From an uncultured Gammaproteobacteria bacterium (lineage in GTDB: Bacteria; Pseudomonadota; Gammaproteobacteria; GCA-002705445; GCA-002716945), in contig CAJWIW010000008.1 of the NCBI GenBank assembly GCA_913041865.1, forward strand, positions 1-22,379: DNA of 22,379 bases, in the 5' to 3' direction. Shown here piece by piece: positions 7,600 through 15,817 of this stretch. How positions within the stretch are numbered: the stretch's first letter is position 1; every line of letters starts with the position of its first letter. A program made the translations under genes and the position numbers. The notes beneath the pieces were generated by a model. That model was given only the letters and a program-made list of their open reading frames with translations. It made no database searches and had not been told where the DNA came from.

Positions 7600-8992
7600 T
7601 AAATTTATAAACTATAAAAGCACTAGGGGCTCTTCACCTATACTAAAGTTTAATGAGGTAATCTTTGAAGGACTAGCAGCAGATGGTGGCTTATATGTAC
7701 CTGAAAAATGGCCTGTCCTTACAAATGAGCAAATTACTTCATTTAAGGATAAAAGTTATAACGAGATAGCACATGAAGTAATTAGTGTTTTCCTAGATGA
7801 CTCTATCTCATCACAGGATCTAGCGAAGATAATCAACGATTCCTATTCTACGTTTACAAATTCAGAAATAACACCACTAAGAAAATTAGATCAGAATCAA
7901 TATCTACTCGAATTATTTCATGGTCCAACATTTGCATTTAAAGATCTAGCGATGCAATTTATTGGCAATATTATGAACTTGTATTTATCCAGGCACAAGA
8001 GGCAGATTAATATTCTTGGTGCGACCTCGGGTGATACTGGTGCTGCTGCAATAGAAGGGTTCAAGAATGTGGATAATGTAAATATTTTTATCCTCCATCC
8101 ACACAATAAGATATCTAAAGTGCAAAAAAAGTTTATGACTACTGTTGTTTCTGAGAATGTTTACAATATTGCTATAAAGGGTACTTTTGATGATTGTCAA
8201 AATATTATCAAGACAGCATTTTCAGACCTGGAATTTAAGAAAAATAATAATTTGACAGCTATTAACTCCATAAACTGGGCAAGAATTATGTGTCAGACAG
8301 TCTATTATTTTTATGCAATGAGTAGACTAGATGCTACTGATAAAAGTGTTATGTTTTCAGTGCCAACAGGTAATTTTGGAGATATTCTCGCTGGTTATAT
8401 TTCCTTAAAAATGGGATTGAAGATTTCTAAATTGAATATCGCAACAAATGAAAATGATATATTAACTAGGACTATTAATACTGGCATCCATGATTTACGT
8501 GATGTCAAGCCAACATCTTCGCCTAGTATTGATATTCAAGTTTCTAGTAATTTTGAGCGATTACTTTTTGATATGACAAATAGTGCTGAATTCGTAAAAG
8601 AACAGATGTCTAATCTAAAATCTAATCGAAAATACGAATTATCCAAAGAAATTGTAGAGAAAATGCAAAATGTATTTTCTTCTCATTCAGTTTCACAACA
8701 AGAAGTAAAAGAGATAATACAGAACTACTTTAAAGATTACAATGTTATCATAGACCCACATACTGCTGTAGGCTTAGGTTCTGCAAATAAATGTGAAGAA
8801 GGGTTTGATATAAAAGTAACTTTAGCAACTGCTCATCCCGCAAAATTTAACGATACTGTTTCTGAGATTGTTGGAAGTGATGATTTTATACCATTAAAGG
8901 TTAGAGATATGATGGAGCGTGATGATAATTACGTTATTTTAGATAATGATGTTATGATGGTAAAAAAATTCTTAGAGGACAAGATTAAATGA
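7592..8992 (+). CDS. thrC: Threonine synthase
   Basis: PLP enzyme that converts O-phosphohomoserine to threonine. The ATG at 7592 is chosen, giving 466 residues, over a TTG two codons earlier, because MIDKFINYKSTRG aligns with the family N-terminus and the ATG overlaps the hom stop in a coupling arrangement. The family motifs are LAADGGLYVPE near residue 30, HGPTFAFKDLAMQF with the PLP lysine at about residue 117, GATSGDTGAAA, and PTGNFGDILAGY, which binds the PLP phosphate. The length fits the long gammaproteobacterial/yeast-type threonine synthase. It is followed with a four-base ATGA overlap by a small membrane-protein gene. Confidence 0.97.
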   Translation: MIDKFINYKSTRGSSPILKFNEVIFEGLAADGGLYVPEKWPVLTNEQITSFKDKSYNEIAHEVISVFLDDSISSQDLAKIINDSYSTFTNSEITPLRKLDQNQYLLELFHGPTFAFKDLAMQFIGNIMNLYLSRHKRQINILGATSGDTGAAAIEGFKNVDNVNIFILHPHNKISKVQKKFMTTVVSENVYNIAIKGTFDDCQNIIKTAFSDLEFKKNNNLTAINSINWARIMCQTVYYFYAMSRLDATDKSVMFSVPTGNFGDILAGYISLKMGLKISKLNIATNENDILTRTINTGIHDLRDVKPTSSPSIDIQVSSNFERLLFDMTNSAEFVKEQMSNLKSNRKYELSKEIVEKMQNVFSSHSVSQQEVKEIIQNYFKDYNVIIDPHTAVGLGSANKCEEGFDIKVTLATAHPAKFNDTVSEIVGSDDFIPLKVRDMMERDDNYVILDNDVMMVKKFLEDKIK

Positions 8993-9153
8993 TAAGGACT
9001 ATTTTAATTCTAATTGCGTTGATTGTGGGTTTATATCTTATCTATCGTAAAATACCGCCAGAGTATCAATTGTTAAGCGTTTTGGTAATTGCAACAGTTG
9101 CTGTTCTAACAGTTATACTTGCAGTTGTTATACTACTTCATATTGTTGGGTAA
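8989..9153 (+). CDS. Small two-helix membrane protein
   Basis: An ORF of 54 residues starts with an ATG that overlaps the thrC stop (ATGA) and ends two bases before the convergent trxB stop. Two strongly hydrophobic helices (about residues 3-19 and 30-53) flank a short polar loop, YRKIPPEYQ, so it is predicted to be an inner-membrane hairpin. It fills the gap between thrC and trxB exactly, has the same base composition as its neighbours and is coupled to thrC, which supports it being a real gene. I do not recognise a family, and no function is proposed. It is easily missed by annotation length cut-offs. Confidence 0.65.
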   Translation: MIRTILILIALIVGLYLIYRKIPPEYQLLSVLVIATVAVLTVILAVVILLHIVG

Positions 9154-9155
9154 AG

Positions 9156-10103
9156 TTATTTATCTAAATATTTTTCTGCATCAAGCGCAGCCATACACCC
9201 TGAGCCAGCTGATGTAATCGCTTGTCTGTAGATTGAATCCGAAACGTCTCCTGCAGCGAAAACACCTTTAACACTCGTCTCTGTAGAATTACCCTGACTG
9301 CCACCACTTATTTTGAGATAACCACTATCATCCATGTCCAAATACTCTTTGAAAAGTGATGTGTTAGGTTGATGTCCAATAGCAATAAAAACACCCGAAC
9401 AGTCTATTATTTTTTTGTCAGTAGAATCTTTAATATTTAGCTCAACTCCTGTAACTTTACTTTTATCGCCTAGCACATCATTGAGTGTAGCATTCCATAC
9501 TATTTCAATTTTCCCATCATTCACTCTCTGATTTAATTTATCCACTAACATAGCTTCCGCTCTCAATTTATCTCTACGATGAATAAGCGTTACTTTCGAG
9601 GCTATATTGGCAAGATATAGTGCTTCCTCCACAGCAGTGTTACCACCACCGATAACAACAACGTCCAGGTCTTTATAAAAAAAACCATCACACGTAGCAC
9701 ATGCTGAAACTCCTTTGCCAAGATAAGCTTTCTCTGAGTCTAAGCCTAGATATTTAGCGCTTGCACCTGTTGCAATAATCAGTGCATCAGAGGTATAAGT
9801 GGTGTTATCTCCTATAAGAGAGAATGGCTTTTGCGATAAATCAGCTGACTTAATATGATCAAATATTATTTCTGTGTTAAATTTTTCTGCGTGAGTTTTC
9901 ATTCTTTCCATAAGATCCGGTCCTTGTAAGTCATTTGGATCTCCTGGCCAGTTTTCAACATCAGTAGTAGTCGTAAGTTGCCCACCAAGCTCTATTCCAG
10001 TAATTAAAGTAGGCTTTAGATTAGCTCTAGCAGCATACACTGCTGCTGTATAACCAGCTGGTCCTGACCCAAGAATCAATAGAGAAGAATGTTTTTTTTC
10101 CAT
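9156..10103 (-). CDS. trxB: Thioredoxin reductase
   Basis: FAD- and NADPH-dependent reductase that reduces thioredoxin in the cytoplasm. At 315 residues it is the bacterial low-molecular-weight type. The FAD-binding GSGPAGYTAAVYAARA is at about residues 12-27, the redox-active CATC is at 135-138, the NADPH-binding IGGGNTAVEEAL is at about 151-162, and the second FAD motif GVFAAGDVSD is near the C-terminus. AGGAT stands eight bases before the ATG as a ribosome binding site. trxB divergent from ftsK is a gammaproteobacterial arrangement; lrp, which often sits between them, is absent. Identification is firm. Confidence 0.97.
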   Translation of the reverse strand: MEKKHSSLLILGSGPAGYTAAVYAARANLKPTLITGIELGGQLTTTTDVENWPGDPNDLQGPDLMERMKTHAEKFNTEIIFDHIKSADLSQKPFSLIGDNTTYTSDALIIATGASAKYLGLDSEKAYLGKGVSACATCDGFFYKDLDVVVIGGGNTAVEEALYLANIASKVTLIHRRDKLRAEAMLVDKLNQRVNDGKIEIVWNATLNDVLGDKSKVTGVELNIKDSTDKKIIDCSGVFIAIGHQPNTSLFKEYLDMDDSGYLKISGGSQGNSTETSVKGVFAAGDVSDSIYRQAITSAGSGCMAALDAEKYLDK

Positions 10104-10215
10104 GCAATATATCCTATATTAAACACGTTTCTTTCACAATAGAGAAACTTTAACTATATATTGTCCATAGAAAAAAGGTTTTTATTGTATTAAAATAAAA
10201 GAAAACGAGGGTTTT
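10104..10215. promoter_or_regulatory. Divergent trxB/ftsK control region with a small inverted repeat
   Basis: This 112-base spacer separates the divergent trxB and ftsK starts and must hold both promoters. It contains a perfect six-base inverted repeat, GTTTCT (10127-10132) and AGAAAC (10143-10148), around a 10-base centre, which could be an operator for a dimeric regulator. The trxB side has AGGAT as ribosome binding site. The ftsK side has GAGGG at 10207-10211, four bases before the TTG start; this match is what supports using TTG rather than a later ATG. -35/-10 pairs could not be assigned with confidence. Confidence 0.35.
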
Positions 10216-12432
10216 TTGGCTCAAGTTAAAAGAAACAAAAAACTTGCAGGTAGCAAGTTAACAGATTTTAAAAGAGAAACTTACAGTTTCATCAGTCTGC
10301 TTTTCTCTACATTGTTTTTACTCTCTATCTATAGTCATGACCCTACTGATCCAAGCTTTCTGAGTTCAGGGTTAGCATCTCAGGTGAATAATTATATAGG
10401 TATAGTTGGCGCTTATATTTCTTTTCTTGTTTTTCAAGTATTCGGTATAGTCGCATATGTTTTACCACTTCTGCTTATCTACGTGTTAATTAATCAGCAC
10501 TATAGGACTTTCTTATTTCAACAGAATAGTAAATCATTTAACATACTTTTGCTTATAGTAATTATTTCAACTTTATGTACATTAATCTCGGCTTATGAGC
10601 ATAACAATATTATACAAAATGAAACATCCTACTCTTACGGGGGCTTACTTGGCATGTATTTATTTACAAATGCATATACCTACGTAAGTTATACCGGGTC
10701 AATAATAATATCACTGCTGCTATTCACTTACTCATTAATTAAATATTTCAATATTCCGTTAAGAAGAATACACGAGAGAGTAATCAGTGTATTAAGGTAT
10801 GTTTACCTTAAGTCTAAATTTAATATCAAATTAATACATGAAAAGATAAATCTGTCTATCGAAAAGAGAAAAACCATAGAGGACTCAGAAGAAAACCTCA
10901 ATAAAAAGAAAAATATAATTTCAGTTGATGTACCAACAAATAAAAAACATATTAGTAAAAGAGAATTTAAAGAAAAACAAAAAGAATTATTTGATGGGAT
11001 TAAAAGATCTGAACTCCCTCTCTTGGAGTTTTTGATTGATCACAAAACAGACTCAACCTCATATGACGATTCTTCTTTAGAGTTAATGTCGAGGATGCTA
11101 GAGAATAATCTTAAAGACTTTAATATTGAGGTAGAGGTAGTTTCTGTAAAGCCTGGACCGGTTGTTACTTTATTTGAAATTAATCCAGCTAAAGGGATTA
11201 AAGTAAATCAAATTATTAATCTATCAAAGGATCTAGCAAGAACAATGTCAGTAACTAGCTTAAGGGTAGTCGATAACATACCAGGCACCTCATCTATTGG
11301 TATCGAAATTCCAAATGAAATCAGGGAGACTGTATCATTAAGAGAAATAATCATTTCAAAAGAATACGAAAGGTCTAAATCACCGCTAACAATAGCTCTT
11401 GGGAAAGATATACAAGGCAATCCAATCTGTAGCGATTTACAAAAACTACCCCATCTACTAGTTGCAGGGACAACTGGTTCTGGTAAGTCTGTCACACTTC
11501 ACACTATGATCGTTAGTTTGCTCTATAAATCAGATCCTACAGAACTAAAAATGCTATTTGTGGACCCCAAGATGCTTGAACTGAGTATCTACAATCAAAT
11601 ACCCCATTTACTTAATCCAGTTATAACAGATATGAGTGAGGCCTCTGCCGGGTTGAGATGGTGTGTTCAGCAAATGGATAAACGTTACAGACTTATGAAC
11701 GATCTAGGTGTGAGAGATATTAAAGCTTATAATAAATTATTGGAAGAAAATAAAGTATTAAAGAACGAAAATGAGAGTGAATTCGCTCATGAAAAATTGC
11801 CATACATCGTTGTTGTGATAGATGAATTTGCAGATATGATGTTGGAGGTCGGTAAAAAGGTTGAAGATTTAATAATAAGACTAGCTCAGAAAGCACGTGC
11901 GGCAGGTATACACTTAATACTTGCAACACAACGACCATCAGTTAATGTAATAACAGGGCTTATCAAAGCAAATATTCCAGCCAGGGTTGCTCTACAGGTT
12001 ACATCTCATATAGATTCCAGAACTATTATCGATGCCATGGGTGCAGAAAACCTTTTGGGTAATGGAGATATGCTTTTCATGGGACCAGGTTCAAGGATAC
12101 CAACTAGGGTACACGGTGCTTACGTCAGCGATAATGAAATTAAAGATATTGTAAAGTTTATAAATACTAATAACGAATCATCATACATTGACTCTTTATT
12201 AGATAGTTCACAAGAGGAGGAATACTCTGATATATCAAGTGATGATGATCCTTTGTACCAAGAAGCCCTAAACACTGTGATGGAAACACAGAAAACATCC
12301 ATATCTTTCTTACAAAGAAAACTAAGAATAGGTTATAATCGAGCAGCAAACTTGATTGAGACAATGGAGAGCAGAGGAGTTCTATCTTCACAGCAACCCA
12401 ATGGGACCAGGGAAATTCTTAATCAAAAATAA
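10216..12432 (+). CDS. ftsK: DNA translocase FtsK
   Basis: Septum-anchored, ATP-driven DNA pump that clears chromosome dimers at division. The 738-residue protein has an N-terminal membrane domain with about four to five hydrophobic segments in residues 25-180, a short charged linker (about 185-270), and then the alpha/beta motor. Walker A is GTTGSGKS at residues 418-425, and Walker B is VVVIDEFAD ending near residue 539. QKARAAGIHLILATQRPS follows. The gamma domain (about 675-738, SFLQRKLRIGYNRAANLIE) is the winged helix that reads KOPS-type DNA polarity sequences. The linker is far shorter than in E. coli FtsK (1329 residues). The start is a TTG preceded by GAGGG. serS follows 16 bases later; lolA and rarA, usual between them, are missing. 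Confidence 0.96.
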   Translation: MAQVKRNKKLAGSKLTDFKRETYSFISLLFSTLFLLSIYSHDPTDPSFLSSGLASQVNNYIGIVGAYISFLVFQVFGIVAYVLPLLLIYVLINQHYRTFLFQQNSKSFNILLLIVIISTLCTLISAYEHNNIIQNETSYSYGGLLGMYLFTNAYTYVSYTGSIIISLLLFTYSLIKYFNIPLRRIHERVISVLRYVYLKSKFNIKLIHEKINLSIEKRKTIEDSEENLNKKKNIISVDVPTNKKHISKREFKEKQKELFDGIKRSELPLLEFLIDHKTDSTSYDDSSLELMSRMLENNLKDFNIEVEVVSVKPGPVVTLFEINPAKGIKVNQIINLSKDLARTMSVTSLRVVDNIPGTSSIGIEIPNEIRETVSLREIIISKEYERSKSPLTIALGKDIQGNPICSDLQKLPHLLVAGTTGSGKSVTLHTMIVSLLYKSDPTELKMLFVDPKMLELSIYNQIPHLLNPVITDMSEASAGLRWCVQQMDKRYRLMNDLGVRDIKAYNKLLEENKVLKNENESEFAHEKLPYIVVVIDEFADMMLEVGKKVEDLIIRLAQKARAAGIHLILATQRPSVNVITGLIKANIPARVALQVTSHIDSRTIIDAMGAENLLGNGDMLFMGPGSRIPTRVHGAYVSDNEIKDIVKFINTNNESSYIDSLLDSSQEEEYSDISSDDDPLYQEALNTVMETQKTSISFLQRKLRIGYNRAANLIETMESRGVLSSQQPNGTREILNQK

Positions 12433-12448
12433 AGGGTAGTGCCTAAAA

Positions 12449-13696
12449 ATGTTGAACGTAGATTACATTATCGACAATGCTAGCGAAGTAGTAGAAAAGC
12501 TAAAATTTAAAGACTTTGATATTGATATTGAGGAGATAAAAAAATGCTCTCAATCTCGAAAAAAAATAATCAGAATAAAAGAAGATCTTGCATCTCAAAA
12601 AAATCAAATATCAGATAAATTTAAAAATGTAAAAACAGATAAAGATAAAAATAAATTAAGAGTTGAATCTCAAAATATTGAAAAACTAATATCAGAAAAT
12701 AAAGAAAAACTTGAATCTGTTGAGTCTCAGCTTAGAGAAATATTGTTGCAGATACCCAACATACCAGATCAATCAGTTCCTGTTGGTGATCAGTCGAAGA
12801 ACCAGATCTTAAAATCATGGGGTAGCCCAGTTGACAACAATATTGATCACTCAGAATTTTTTGAGGAATCATTAATGATTGACTCTGAAGCAGGTGTAAA
12901 TCTAGCAAAATCTAGATTCACTGTGATTAGAGGTGATTTGGTTAAGCTTCAAAGAGCGCTTATCTCCTTTATGTTAGATTCTCATTTACATAGTGGTTAT
13001 ATAGAATATTATTTACCGTATCTTGTTAATTCGGATGCTTTAACTGGAACTGGACAGTTGCCAAAATTTAAAGATGATTTATTTACAATTGAAGGGGAAG
13101 ATCTTTACCTTATTCCAACAGGAGAGGTACCATTGACTGGTCTATATAAAAATAAAATATTAAATATTGATGATTTACCTATTAAGATGACATCTCATAC
13201 ACCATGTTTTAGATCTGAGGCAGGTTCATATGGTAAAGATACTAAAGGGATTATAAGACAGCATCAATTTGAAAAAGTAGAGATAGTTCAAATTGTTAAT
13301 CCAGTAGAGGCTGAAGAGACACTCGAAAATATTCTACAAAGCGCTGAATCTATTCTTGAAAGGCTAGCTTTGCCTTATCAAAGGGTTCTATTAGCATCAG
13401 GAGATACAGGTTTTTCTGCTTCTAAAACAGTGGATATAGAGGTATGGTTACCTGGTCAAAAGACTTACCGAGAAATATCATCATGCAGTATATTCACAGA
13501 TTTTCAATCTAGAAGATTGAACATAAAATACAAAGATAAAGACAATAAAAAATGTTTTCCATTTACTCTAAATGGATCTGCATTAGCTATTGGTAGAACC
13601 TTGATAGCGTTAATTGAAAATCACACTAAAGATAATTTATTACACATACCAGAGGCACTAAGACCTTTTTTTGGTGCTGATGTAATTAAATTATGA
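12449..13696 (+). CDS. serS: Seryl-tRNA synthetase
   Basis: Class II synthetase that charges tRNA-Ser and tRNA-Sec. The 415-residue protein opens with the long helical hairpin that grips the extra arm of tRNA-Ser (about residues 27-105, rich in K, E and N). The catalytic domain has TGTGQLPKF, LIPTGEVPLTGLY, class II motif 2 (FRSEAGSYGKDTKGI) and motif 3 (NGSALAIGRTLIALIEN). The start at 12449 has only a weak, distant AGGG. Both serine tRNA genes of the window lie directly downstream, the first 36 bases after the stop codon, an informative coincidence of enzyme and substrates. Identification is firm. Confidence 0.97.
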   Translation: MLNVDYIIDNASEVVEKLKFKDFDIDIEEIKKCSQSRKKIIRIKEDLASQKNQISDKFKNVKTDKDKNKLRVESQNIEKLISENKEKLESVESQLREILLQIPNIPDQSVPVGDQSKNQILKSWGSPVDNNIDHSEFFEESLMIDSEAGVNLAKSRFTVIRGDLVKLQRALISFMLDSHLHSGYIEYYLPYLVNSDALTGTGQLPKFKDDLFTIEGEDLYLIPTGEVPLTGLYKNKILNIDDLPIKMTSHTPCFRSEAGSYGKDTKGIIRQHQFEKVEIVQIVNPVEAEETLENILQSAESILERLALPYQRVLLASGDTGFSASKTVDIEVWLPGQKTYREISSCSIFTDFQSRRLNIKYKDKDNKKCFPFTLNGSALAIGRTLIALIENHTKDNLLHIPEALRPFFGADVIKL

Positions 13697-13714
13697 ATCG
13701 TACCTATATTAATT

Positions 13715-13720
13715 TATAAT
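13715..13720 (+). promoter_or_regulatory. -10 element for tRNA-Ser(UGA)
   Basis: A perfect TATAAT lies 12 bases before the first base of the mature tRNA, the right place to start transcription a few bases ahead of it. No good -35 box is seen 16-18 bases upstream, where the serS stop codon lies. The tRNA may also be read through from serS. Confidence 0.45.
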
Positions 13721-13732
13721 AATTGAAATATT

Positions 13733-13819
13733 GGAAGTGTGCCAGAGTGGTTGAATGGGCCGGTCTTGAAAACCGTTAGGGCAGAAATGCTCTCGTGGGT
13801 TCGAATCCCACCACTTCCT
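13733..13819 (+). tRNA. tRNA-Ser (anticodon TGA)
   Basis: The 87-base sequence folds as a class II tRNA. The acceptor stem GGAAGTG/CACTTCC is perfect over seven pairs. The anticodon loop is CTTGAAA with anticodon TGA. A long variable arm AGGGCA-GAAA-TGCTCT is present, and the T arm is GTGGG-TTCGAAT-CCCAC. Two oddities are seen. Position 73 is T (base 13819), while serine tRNAs almost always have G. The bottom pair of the anticodon stem (27-43) is a C-T mismatch, leaving four pairs. CCA is not encoded. The transporter gene starts ten bases after its end, so the tRNA would have to be cut out of a shared transcript. Confidence 0.95.
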
Positions 13820-13829
13820 TGAGTCATTT

Positions 13830-15047
13830 GTGGATAAAAAAAAATATTATAGTTGGATATTATATGATTGGGCAAATTCAGCTTATGCAACTGTTGTATT
13901 AGCAGGATTCTTTCCCATAATTTTTGCTGATTACTATGCAACAGAATTTCTTGAGACTACAAGGACTTTACTCTTGGGTATCGCTAATTCTTCGGCAAGT
14001 TTGTTGTTAATTGTTTTTGCTCCTCTCCTAGGTTTAATAGCGGACAGAAACAATAATAGAAAACGCTTTTTGATAATATTTGCATTACTTGGAATATCAT
14101 CGACATTTATACTAACTTTCATAGGTAATGATGATTGGGCATTAGCATCAATATTTTTCAGTATTTCTCTGTTAGGATTTATGCTTTCAAATGTATTTTA
14201 TGATTCAATGCTACTTAACTTTAATGATAAATCATCTTATGATTCGATTTCGTCATATGGTTATGCTTTTGGGTATTTAGGTGGAGGTATAGCATTTGTA
14301 TTAAGTATTCTTTTTTTGTTAGTAAATAAAGAGTCTAATTTAGATTTTATAGAAAATAAAAAGATTGTATTTATATTTGCATCTCTTTGGTGGCTAATTT
14401 TTATGTTGCCTTTAGTTTTAAACTGGGATCATGACACAAAAAATATAAAATCACAGAAGAGGTCTTTAAAAGACACATTCAAAGACATATATAATAATAA
14501 AGTAATTTTGTATTTTCTAGTAGCTTATTGGGTATATATAGATGGGGTTGATACAATCATACGGATGGCTGTTAATTATGGACTGACATTAGGCTTCACT
14601 CCGGATGATTTATTAATTGCTCTTTTAGTTACACAATTCGTTGCATTTCCAGGAACATTATTGATAAATAGAATAGCTGAACATAAGAATACCGAATTCG
14701 GTATTTTATTCTGTCTGATAATATATCTTCTGATCACTTATTTATCCTACAATTTAACCAACTTGATAGAATTTTTCGCTGTAGCTATATTAATTGGATT
14801 TGTGCAAGGAGGTATACAAGCATTAAGTAGATCCTATTACTCTACGCTAGTGCCAAAAGGAAGAGACTGTGAATACTTTGGAATATATAATATGCTTGGT
14901 AAATTTGCAGCTCTGTTAGGACCAATTATAGTAGGATCAATCACGTATATCTCTGGTAGTACGAGAATTGGTATTTTGAGTCTTTCAATATTTTTCATTA
15001 TCGGAATATTTCTTTTTTTAAAACATAAAAAAATGAAATATTTATGA
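13830..15047 (+). CDS. UMF1-type major facilitator transporter
   Basis: Inner-membrane transporter of 405 residues with about 11-12 hydrophobic helices. The N-terminal signature WILYDWANSAYATVVLAGFFP (split here by family convention as YDWANSAYATVV, about residues 12-23) is diagnostic of the UMF1/Atg22-like branch of the MFS. The substrate is unknown; family members have been linked to amino acid export from vacuoles in yeast, but bacterial roles are open. ALSRSYYSTLVPKGRDCEYFGIYN in the C-terminal half, with GGIQALSRS before it, also fits the family. The start is a GTG only ten bases after the tRNA, without a Shine-Dalgarno sequence. The gene is bracketed by two serine tRNA genes, so insertion at a tRNA locus is possible, though codon and base use look like the neighbours. 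Confidence 0.88.
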   Translation: MDKKKYYSWILYDWANSAYATVVLAGFFPIIFADYYATEFLETTRTLLLGIANSSASLLLIVFAPLLGLIADRNNNRKRFLIIFALLGISSTFILTFIGNDDWALASIFFSISLLGFMLSNVFYDSMLLNFNDKSSYDSISSYGYAFGYLGGGIAFVLSILFLLVNKESNLDFIENKKIVFIFASLWWLIFMLPLVLNWDHDTKNIKSQKRSLKDTFKDIYNNKVILYFLVAYWVYIDGVDTIIRMAVNYGLTLGFTPDDLLIALLVTQFVAFPGTLLINRIAEHKNTEFGILFCLIIYLLITYLSYNLTNLIEFFAVAILIGFVQGGIQALSRSYYSTLVPKGRDCEYFGIYNMLGKFAALLGPIIVGSITYISGSTRIGILSLSIFFIIGIFLFLKHKKMKYL

Positions 15048-15133
15048 TGTTTGCTTATTTTAGTAAATATATATCCCAATTTTTGTAGTAATATGTAAAC
15101 CGTATTGAGAATTAGCCAAAATTTGAAGTATCA

Positions 15134-15220
15134 GGAGATGTGTCAGAGTGGTCTATCGTGCTTCCTTGGAAAGGAAGTGTTGAGTCAAATCAACCGCAGG
15201 TTCGAATCCTGCCATCTCCG
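15134..15220 (+). tRNA. tRNA-Ser (anticodon GGA)
   Basis: An 87-base class II tRNA. The acceptor stem is GGAGATG/CATCTCC, the anticodon stem CTTCC/GGAAG is perfect around loop TTGGAAA (anticodon GGA), the variable arm has a GTTGA/TCAAC stem, and the T arm is GCAGG-TTCGAAT-CCTGC. Position 73 is the expected G. CCA is not encoded, so a tRNA nucleotidyltransferase must add it. The D stem is weak, with only two clear pairs. It reads UCC and UCU codons and complements the TGA tRNA upstream. Confidence 0.95.
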
Positions 15221-15222
15221 AG

Positions 15223-15244
15223 GGTAAATACTATTTCACCTTTT
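15223..15244 (+). terminator. Weak candidate terminator after tRNA-Ser(GGA)
   Basis: GGTAAAT (15223-15229) can pair with ATTT-C-ACC (15233-15240) around a three-base loop, with one bulged C. TTTT follows at 15241-15244. The stem is short and the T run brief, so termination would be inefficient. This is the only terminator-like structure noticed near the tRNAs. Confidence 0.25.
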
Positions 15245-15307
15245 ATAATTATCCTGTCCATCATATTACTATTTGGATAAATCTTTATGTTATGTTACTT
15301 TACATTA

Positions 15308-15793
15308 ATGAGATCTATTTTATCTATACTCCTGTTAGCTTTTTCACTACAGTCATTCGCATTTATGTCTGGTATTGATGAAAGTCGCGATACACAAGGT
15401 GAACTTGAGATATCAGGTGCTCATATTCCACTAGGACCTCCAGGCATGATGAGTGTGGGTTATCTTAAGATAACTAACACCTCTGATGAAGATATAGGTT
15501 TTGATAAATTTACTTCACCCGTTTTTGATTCCGTCGAAGTCCATGGTACTGAGCATAAAAATGGTGTTGCTAGCATGACTCATATCAAAAGTCTCATTAT
15601 TCCTGCAAATTCAACTGTGGAGTTGAAACCTGGGAATACCCATCTTATGTTAGTAGGACCTAGACGAGATATAAAAGCAGGTGAAGATATTATGATGATT
15701 GGTTTAGGTCTGAATGAGAAAAGATATATGATTAAATTCCGTGTTATCGACCCTAGAGATGATAGCATGGACCACAGTCATCATAGTCACTAA
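15308..15793 (+). CDS. Periplasmic copper chaperone, PCu(A)C family
   Basis: Secreted Cu(I) chaperone of the PCuAC (DUF461) family, which delivers copper to the CuA site of cytochrome oxidase in species studied. The 161-residue form starting at 15308 is chosen because MRSILSILLLAFSLQSFA is a clean signal peptide; an ATG at 15287 would add seven residues. The copper motif H-x10-M-x21-H-x-M is exact: H79, M90, H112 and M114 (with HLMLVGP around the last pair). The C-terminus ends in a histidine-rich tail (MDHSHHSH) that may bind extra metal. A TATAAT at 15244-15249 could be its -10. It heads a five-gene same-strand cluster. Confidence 0.92.
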   Translation: MRSILSILLLAFSLQSFAFMSGIDESRDTQGELEISGAHIPLGPPGMMSVGYLKITNTSDEDIGFDKFTSPVFDSVEVHGTEHKNGVASMTHIKSLIIPANSTVELKPGNTHLMLVGPRRDIKAGEDIMMIGLGLNEKRYMIKFRVIDPRDDSMDHSHHSH

Positions 15794-15817
15794 TACTAAT
15801 CTTAGATATAATTAATT

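Noticed and set aside
13733..15220. Genomic island between the two tRNA-Ser genes
   Set aside because: Only one transporter gene lies between them, its composition matches the neighbours, and no integrase or duplicated tRNA end was seen.
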